From UBA993 sp964436815 (GTDB lineage: Bacteria > Bacillota > Dethiobacteria > DTU022), in the NCBI GenBank assembly GCA_964436815.1, contig CAYTER010000089.1, positions 1-5,219 on the forward strand: a stretch of DNA of 5,219 nucleotides, read 5' to 3'. The notes beneath the pieces were generated by a model that worked only from the letters and a program-made list of their open reading frames with translations, had not been told where the DNA came from and searched no databases. Made by a program: the position numbers and the translations under genes. Below, in pieces: positions 1-3,729 of this stretch; within the stretch, counting starts at the first letter, position 1, and each line of letters opens with the position of its first letter.

Positions 1-7
1 GCAGGAA

Positions 8-37
8 TTAACTAGGTTTTGTTGAATTGAAGATAAT
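8..37 (+). promoter_or_regulatory. Possible sigma-A promoter of the universal stress protein gene
   Basis: TTAACT at 8-13 (four of six matches to TTGACA) is followed after 18 bp by GATAAT at 32-37 (five of six matches to TATAAT). Transcription would start near 44, leaving a short leader of about 25 nt before the ATG at 70. The spacer is one base longer than ideal and the region is AT-rich, so a chance match is quite possible. TTGTTG (19-24) with TAAAAC (41-46) is a weaker alternative. Confidence 0.3.
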
Positions 38-69
38 CAATAAAACGCTAACGGGAAAGGCAGGAGAGC

Positions 70-510
70 ATGTACCGTATATTACTGGCAACCGATGGTT
101 CTAAAACTATGGAGAGGCTCGTTGAGGAAGTGTTAACGATTGCCTCAGCTTTACAAGCAGAAGTAACCATTTTAAATGTGATCGAGCATGATGATTATAG
201 CTATATGGCAAATACCCCTTACAAGGTTGAAATCAAGAATGTTATTAGCGAGCAGCTGAAATTGGAAGCAGAGCGGATTGTAAACGAGGCTGCGCAACCT
301 TTTAGGGATAAAGGGCTAAAAGTTATCACCGAGGTGGTCGATGGAAAACGATCGCCGGCAGATGTGATCTGCGATTTAGCCTCCAGCGGTGGCTACAACC
401 TGATTGCCATCGGCAGCAGGGGGCTCAGGGGCGTAAAAGAACTTTTCCTGGGCAGCGTCAGCAACAAAGTTGCACATATAGGCTGCACTAACGTTCTCAT
501 CGTCAGGTAG
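70..510 (+). CDS. Universal stress protein, UspA family, ATP-binding type
   Basis: This is a 146-residue single-domain universal stress protein, the usual length for the family: a cytoplasmic, normally dimeric alpha/beta fold linked to survival under starvation, redox or energy stress. The N-terminal strand and phosphate-loop region read YRILLATDGS, with the conserved Asp at residue 9. The C-terminal part has the full nucleotide-binding signature G-x2-G-x9-G-S (G115, G118, G128, S129), followed by a hydrophobic last strand (NVLIV). This signature marks the ATP-binding subclass. No second domain, membrane segment or signal peptide is visible. The start is supported by AGGAG only 3 nt upstream and by AAAGG at 56-60, 9 nt upstream. 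The gene stands alone and converges on the minus-strand SpoVS-family gene 63 bp away. The first half is visibly more AT-rich than the second. The client pathway cannot be read from the sequence. Confidence 0.95.
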   Translation: MYRILLATDGSKTMERLVEEVLTIASALQAEVTILNVIEHDDYSYMANTPYKVEIKNVISEQLKLEAERIVNEAAQPFRDKGLKVITEVVDGKRSPADVICDLASSGGYNLIAIGSRGLRGVKELFLGSVSNKVAHIGCTNVLIVR

Positions 511-549
511 TCTGATTTAAAATCATTTTATGGCACGCGGGGGTAATAT

Positions 550-594
550 CATGGGAAAGACTGATCAGCCTCGTTAATCTGCTTCCCGTGTTTT
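550..594 (+). terminator. Weak candidate terminator for the universal stress protein gene
   Basis: CATGGGAA (550-557) can pair with TTCCCGTG (583-590), including one G-U pair, and the right arm is followed directly by TTTT (591-594). The loop is long (about 25 nt, with an internal CTGATCAG palindrome) and the T-run is short, so the terminator would be weak. It lies across the 3' end of the opposing SpoVS-family gene, a common arrangement for convergent genes. A smaller AT-only hairpin (TGATT/AATCA, 513-525, then TTTT) sits just after the stress protein stop codon. No T-run follows the stem on the minus strand, so I see no terminator for the opposing operon. Confidence 0.3.
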
Positions 595-843
595 CACGCG
601 CAGCTTGATCGCAGGGCGCATCTCACCGTAGATTTGGACATCTGCAAGTGCAGGCGTAAAAACCAGGTCGAGGCCCCGCGGGGCTACGAAATCCCTGGCG
701 ATGGCGATCGCCTTGACCGCCTGGTTCAGCGCCTCCGGCCCGAGGGCCTGCAGCTCCGCCTGCCGGTGTTTTTTTATGATTTCGGCCAGTGCACCGGCCA
801 GGATGACAGTTTTTGAACCGGCAGTAACCTTGATAGTTTCCAT
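574..843 (-). CDS. spoVS: SpoVS-family (Alba-like) protein, divergent copy
   Basis: This 89-residue protein matches the stage V sporulation protein S family, whose members are about 86 residues long. The hallmark centre is intact: ALNQAVKAIAIAR (38-50), then FVAP (52-55), and the C-terminal strand pattern DVQIYGE...AIKLRV (68-83). SpoVS has an Alba-like fold and in Bacillus subtilis is needed for normal progress of spore development; nucleic-acid binding is suspected from the fold but the molecular role is unclear. The N-terminal third (METIKVTAGSKTVILAGAL) departs from the usual KVSAKS-PNSVAGAL pattern, which suggests a paralogue. The ATG shares its A with the TGA stop of the upstream ARPP-1-family gene (TGATG), and GGAGGAA at 853-859 lies 9 nt before the start inside that gene, so translation is probably coupled. 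Canonical spoVS lies near ymdB in Bacillus; that neighbour is absent here. I am sure of the family and less sure that it works in sporulation. Confidence 0.88.
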   Translation of the reverse strand: METIKVTAGSKTVILAGALAEIIKKHRQAELQALGPEALNQAVKAIAIARDFVAPRGLDLVFTPALADVQIYGEMRPAIKLRVKTREAD

Positions 844-1847
844 CAGTCCAGATTCCTCCGCCGATAGGCCGGGCGGAAGATACGGCCCTGGTTTGTGGCG
901 CTTCCTTCCTCGACTTTTTCAAATATGCTTAAGTGGACAATCCGATCATCGACAGCCAGGCCCGCCCCGATGATGCCGCCGCCGGTCAGGCGCAGGTCGC
1001 GTCCCAGGCCGACAGAGGGATAAGCGATGCAATCGCTGTCGGCGATAGCGCTCAGGATAGCGGCCGGATCGGGCTGGCCGGAGTCGGCTTTTTCACGCTT
1101 TGCTTCGAGCCCTTCCACGGCGTAGCTCTTGACCAGCTTGGGCCAGAGCTTCTGCAGGGTGTCCGGCTGATCGAAGAGATCGAGGCAGGCGAAGCGGTTG
1201 TTAATGAAAACCAGGTGACCGCACTGCCCCGGGGTTGACTTAAGGGTGCTTACTATTATGGCAATCTCATCTTCCAGGTTGTCGTAGACATCATGCAGGG
1301 CATCGGTATCCGAGCGGCTGCCCATGGTGGCCTGCTTGCGGTCGATCTCGTTCCAGATCGCCCCCTGGTCAGCGCTGTAGGTTTGGTTGGCACACAGGCT
1401 GAAATAGACCTGCTCGCTTTTCTGGCGACGCAGAGTGCTGTAGCCGAAGGATCCGGAACGGTCGAACTTTTCCGAGACGAAGCGCCAGCGTCCCCGTTCG
1501 ACACAGCTGACCGGGACATGCGTTTTCAGGCCGGCAGCAACCAGGGTGGTGGCGTTAACCATGCGGTTCTGCTTGGCGCCGAGGATCTCTTCCCCGTCGA
1601 GGATGAGGACTGGCAGGCCGGTCAGGTTGGTGATCACCACGGTGTTGACGTCGCCCGCTTCGTTTACCTCGCCGATCTCGAAACTGCTAGAGGCTAAAGC
1701 TTCTTCGAGCAGCAGGTAGGAGAAGGGTTCTCCTGTCGGTGAGGGAGCCTGCTGCGGGCAGACGAGGGGAAAGATAATAAGGTTGTCGCTGGATAGCGGG
1801 GCTTTGACCTCAAGGGTACTAATGAATTCTTTAAGGTTCAGGGCCAT
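843..1847 (-). CDS. ARPP-1 / DUF6569 family protein of unknown function
   Basis: This 334-residue protein has no predicted signal peptide or membrane segment. It resembles the ARPP-1 family (ARG and rhodanese-phosphatase-superfamily-associated protein, formerly DUF6569). The parts I recognise are the early IIFPL strand (24-28), YLLLEEALAS (44-53), a turn with VVITNLTGLPVLILDGEEI (70-88), and the strongest block, LDGEEILGAKQNR (83-95) followed by VPVSCVERGRW (111-121). The conserved Glu, Lys, Gln, Asn, Cys and Arg residues of that block could form an active or binding site, but I know of no established reaction. The family name comes from gene-neighbourhood association with predicted ADP-ribose or phosphate-related enzymes, which is only a hint. 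The start is well supported by AAAGGAGG (1857-1864), 9 nt upstream. The stop overlaps the SpoVS-family start by one base. A promoter-like TATAAT lies 40 bp upstream. The family call rests on remembered motifs, not on a search. Confidence 0.8.
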   Translation of the reverse strand: MALNLKEFISTLEVKAPLSSDNLIIFPLVCPQQAPSPTGEPFSYLLLEEALASSSFEIGEVNEAGDVNTVVITNLTGLPVLILDGEEILGAKQNRMVNATTLVAAGLKTHVPVSCVERGRWRFVSEKFDRSGSFGYSTLRRQKSEQVYFSLCANQTYSADQGAIWNEIDRKQATMGSRSDTDALHDVYDNLEDEIAIIVSTLKSTPGQCGHLVFINNRFACLDLFDQPDTLQKLWPKLVKSYAVEGLEAKREKADSGQPDPAAILSAIADSDCIAYPSVGLGRDLRLTGGGIIGAGLAVDDRIVHLSIFEKVEEGSATNQGRIFRPAYRRRNLD

Positions 1848-1892
1848 AATGGACAGCCTCCTTTAAGGCATTATTAGAGCTATGTCCATTAT
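1846..1892. repeat. Perfect 10-bp inverted repeat spanning the -10 box and the start codon
   Basis: ATAATGGACA (1846-1855) is the exact reverse complement of TGTCCATTAT (1883-1892), with a 27-bp spacer. On the minus strand the distal arm contains most of the TATAAT box and the proximal arm ends in the first two bases of the ARPP-1-family ATG. Because transcription should start near 1881, the distal arm would lie mostly outside the mRNA, so an RNA hairpin is unlikely unless a promoter further upstream is used. A two-site DNA-binding protein or chance are the other explanations. Inside the spacer, GCCT/AGGC (1856-1859 and 1866-1869) can form a 4-bp stem that covers part of the ribosome binding site. 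Confidence 0.6.
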
Positions 1893-1920
1893 AGGGAGGC
1901 GGTGTGACATATGCGTGTCA
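1888..1920 (-). promoter_or_regulatory. Candidate promoter with overlapping palindromic operator, ahead of the ARPP-1/SpoVS genes
   Basis: On the minus strand a perfect TATAAT (plus-strand 1888-1893) lies 40 bp before the ARPP-1-family ATG. At the 17-bp spacing expected for sigma-A, the -35 hexamer would be ACGCAT (1911-1916), which does not resemble TTGACA. That position falls inside an inverted repeat, TGACA-N6-TGTCA (1905-1920), with a CATATG core. With transcription starting near 1881 the repeat is centred at about -31.5, the place expected for a repressor, or for an activator that remodels a weak promoter. The WYL regulator encoded just upstream is the obvious candidate ligand-responsive factor, but no data here link them. 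GCATATG plus CCTATAAT with a 12-bp spacer also resembles a sporulation sigma-E promoter with a spacer that is too short. Confidence 0.5.
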
Positions 1921-1949
1921 GATGGCGGGGGAACAGGCGTTTTTCGGGG

Positions 1950-3095
1950 CTAATATTTTTGCAGGACCTGCTTGAAGCTTTCGACCAGGGCTTCCCGCAG
2001 CCAGGGAGGCTCTAAGACTTCTATGCTGTCGCCCCAACTCATCAGCCAGGGGACCATCTCTTTCACGCCGGTCACGGTAAAGGTAACCCGGGCTTCGCCT
2101 GAAGGCAGCATTGAAACCTGCTGGGAATCGTGGAAGTTAACCTGGCGGAAGCGTTCGGCCAATCCCCTGGTTACTTTCAGGCAAACGGTTTCTTTTTGGG
2201 GCTTCTGCTCGCCGTTGGTCCAGACACCCCAGGCGCTGCCGTAAAAATCGTGGACAGAAAAGCCCTCAGGCCAGTCGAAGGTGCCTGTTTCGATTACTTC
2301 CAAGTACTTGATATGGTCGAGCATAAAGATACGTTTTTTGTGCTGGGTGAGACAGTGGGAAACCAGGTACCAGTTGTTGAAGCGGCTGATCAGGCCGTAA
2401 GGTTCGATTTCACGGCGGGTGAGCAGGCCGTCGTAGGAGCGCAGGTATTCAAGGCGGATTCTTTTGCGATTGCGGATAGCCCGTAAAATTTCCTGGATTT
2501 TTTGGAGGTTTTTGCCGGGATCGGCCGGCCCGAAGCCGGAAACATGGACGTGTTCCTTGATTTCGCCGAAGAGATCAGGGACGGCGTTCCTGTCGAGCAG
2601 GTCGCGGAAGAGGGCTTTGATTACGGTTTCGAAGTGGTCTTTAAGGAGTCCTTTTTGCTGTGTATAGAGGCTCAGCGTCATCAGCAGTACCTGGTTGGTG
2701 TCGATACCGGCTGTTGGAAAATCCCCGGTATAGCTGTAGCGGGTTTTGCCCTTGATACGGCGGGACTGGATAACGGGGGGTATTGCCGGGGAAACATCCG
2801 CAGGCTCAGCCGGCGGGTTATCAGTTGTACCGCCGTCATCGCCTCCAGGAACGGTATCGGGCGGGTCAGGTTCTGTTTCCGGGTCTTCACCGTAGGCCAG
2901 GGGATCGAAGAACAGGTTTAGGCGGCGGATGGCGCGGTAGATGGTGCGATCACTGGGATAGCAGTCGCGGGTTTCGCGGTAGGCTTCTTTTAAGTCGTCG
3001 ATGGTGGCGCCGCCACCCGGGGTTTTCTCCATGATTGTCAGCAGTATTTTCACCAGGGCTTCCGGGAAGTCACCTGTGCGGACATGTCCGGTCAT
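1950..3095 (-). CDS. WYL-domain transcriptional regulator with N-terminal HTH
   Basis: This 381-residue protein has the usual layout of WYL regulators. Residues 10-66 form a DeoR/HTH_11-like helix-turn-helix with recognition helix SDRTIYRAIRRL (48-59). The wing strand resumes at about 109-122 (IQSRRIKGKTRYSY). Residues 126-195 are a helical linker. The WYL domain spans about 198-273, with REIEPYGLI (228-236), the name-giving W242-Y243-L244, and R255 in RIFMLDHI (255-262). A C-terminal WCX-type dimerisation segment runs from about 293 to 381. WYL domains bind small ligands or nucleic acids and often control stress, DNA-damage or defence genes. Unusual here is an acidic, Pro/Gly-rich low-complexity stretch of about 40 residues (69-107) inside the winged helix. 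AAGGAG at 3105-3110, 9 nt upstream, fixes the start. It is followed after 102 bp by the ARPP-1/SpoVS pair on the same strand, its most likely target, although self-regulation or a remote target is equally open. Confidence 0.93.
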   Translation of the reverse strand: MTGHVRTGDFPEALVKILLTIMEKTPGGGATIDDLKEAYRETRDCYPSDRTIYRAIRRLNLFFDPLAYGEDPETEPDPPDTVPGGDDGGTTDNPPAEPADVSPAIPPVIQSRRIKGKTRYSYTGDFPTAGIDTNQVLLMTLSLYTQQKGLLKDHFETVIKALFRDLLDRNAVPDLFGEIKEHVHVSGFGPADPGKNLQKIQEILRAIRNRKRIRLEYLRSYDGLLTRREIEPYGLISRFNNWYLVSHCLTQHKKRIFMLDHIKYLEVIETGTFDWPEGFSVHDFYGSAWGVWTNGEQKPQKETVCLKVTRGLAERFRQVNFHDSQQVSMLPSGEARVTFTVTGVKEMVPWLMSWGDSIEVLEPPWLREALVESFKQVLQKY

Positions 3096-3170
3096 CTTTG
3101 ACCACTCCTTAGCCGGTTAAGTATGTAAAATAATGCTTCCTTTATCTTTCTTTATAATGTTAATTCTTTT

Positions 3171-3206
3171 CACCCCCACCTCAATCCTCCCCCCTCAAGG
3201 GGGAGG
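3171..3206. repeat. GC-rich palindrome, REP-like intergenic element
   Basis: CCTCCCCC (3186-3193) and GGGGGAGG (3199-3206) form a perfect 8-bp stem with a 5-nt loop. The flank CACCCCCACCTCAAT (3171-3185) resembles the low-complexity edge seen on dispersed palindromic intergenic repeats in many bacterial genomes. It lies about 90 bp upstream of the WYL gene and could act as a transcription barrier or a non-autonomous repeat. No T-run follows the stem on either strand, so it is not a typical terminator. Dispersal in this genome cannot be seen from one window. Confidence 0.55.
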
Positions 3207-3262
3207 AAGTTTGAAGGCTCCTAGCCTGAGGAGGAGGAAATTTGAAGGCTCCTAGCCTGAGG
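3202..3262. repeat. Tandem direct repeat, two 30-bp copies with period 31
   Basis: Copies at 3202-3231 and 3233-3262 differ at a single base (G at 3209, A at 3240) and are separated by one base. Each copy holds AGGCT-N3-AGCCT, a 5-bp inverted repeat, and can also pair CTCCT with the AGGAG that follows in copy 1. The first copy overlaps the right arm of the GC-rich palindrome at 3186-3206, so the two features may be parts of one mobile or REP-like element. The near identity points to a recent duplication or slippage. Confidence 0.8.
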
Positions 3263-3729
3263 GAGCGTGTTATGATCGCTAAATAAGGGGATGGGTTGCG
3301 ATCCCTTGAATTTAGGAAAACAAATACTATATGGTTGAAATCCTCTTGCCTTATGATAAACCTGGTAGCTATCAAGCTTAAAATCTTAAACTGAAGGAGG
3401 CTTGTTTCGGGCCTGCAATAAGTGGTATCATTCCCTCAGGAGATGGAATTCTTTATGATTAAACTACCTGCTGCGCCAGGCTGTTAGCAGCCTTCAGTAC
3501 AGCCCCCTCCCTCTTCCTTCTTGCGACCATGGCAACCAGGCACCAGCTGCAGCTCCCTTATCATTTACTTAAATGAAATTTTGTACTCAGGCTTATATAC
3601 CGGATAACAGTAAGCAAAGCGAGCATGATGCTTTAGACTATTTGCTGTTCAGCCTGCCTGTATTTCAGGCCTCTATTAATATGGGCAATGAGCCGTGAGG
3701 CTATATTTTATAAAAAAGGGGTGTCTGTG
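3263..3729. other. Long intergenic region without a gene, upstream of the decarboxylase
   Basis: About 470 bp carry no convincing reading frame on either strand. Small inverted repeats are visible: AGGGGAT...ATCCCTT (3286-3307, 7 pairs with one G-U, 8-nt loop), AGGCTG-TTAG-CAGCCT (3478-3493), GCCTG-TATTT-CAGGC (3656-3670) and AGCC-GTGA-GGCT (3691-3702), a short stem closed by a GNRA-type tetraloop about 20 nt before the decarboxylase ribosome binding site. I found no convincing -35/-10 pair; TTGTAC (3581-3586) with GATAAC (3603-3608) is a weak candidate. No riboswitch class, T-box or tRNA is recognisable. The region may hold the promoter and a long leader for the decarboxylase, or decayed sequence. 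Confidence 0.5.

Noticed and set aside
1293..1697. Plus-strand 134-codon frame opposite the ARPP-1-family gene
   Set aside because: It is a shadow of a GC-rich gene whose own frame has conserved family motifs and a strong ribosome binding site.
1905..1920. Palindrome as a CRP/FNR-type site
   Set aside because: The arms TGACA/TGTCA with a 6-bp spacer do not match TGTGA-N6-TCACA or TTGAT-N4-ATCAA.
2130..2921. Plus-strand reading frames of 118 and 139 codons opposite the WYL gene
   Set aside because: They lie wholly within the well-supported WYL coding region in an antisense frame and match no family I know.
3186..3206. GC-rich hairpin as an intrinsic terminator
   Set aside because: No run of T follows the stem on either strand, and no gene ends close by on either side.
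3202..3262. Two direct repeats as a minimal CRISPR array
   Set aside because: The copies are separated by a single base, so there is no spacer, and no cas gene is nearby.
3181..3375. Minus-strand 64-codon reading frame over the repeat region
   Set aside because: Its C-terminal half is a translation of the palindrome and tandem repeat, with no ribosome binding site or known family; it looks like a repeat artefact.
3688..3729. Upstream in-frame ATG as the decarboxylase start
   Set aside because: It would add 14 residues, lacks a ribosome binding site, and would bury the good AAAAGGGGTG site. The family N-terminal pattern begins right after 3730.
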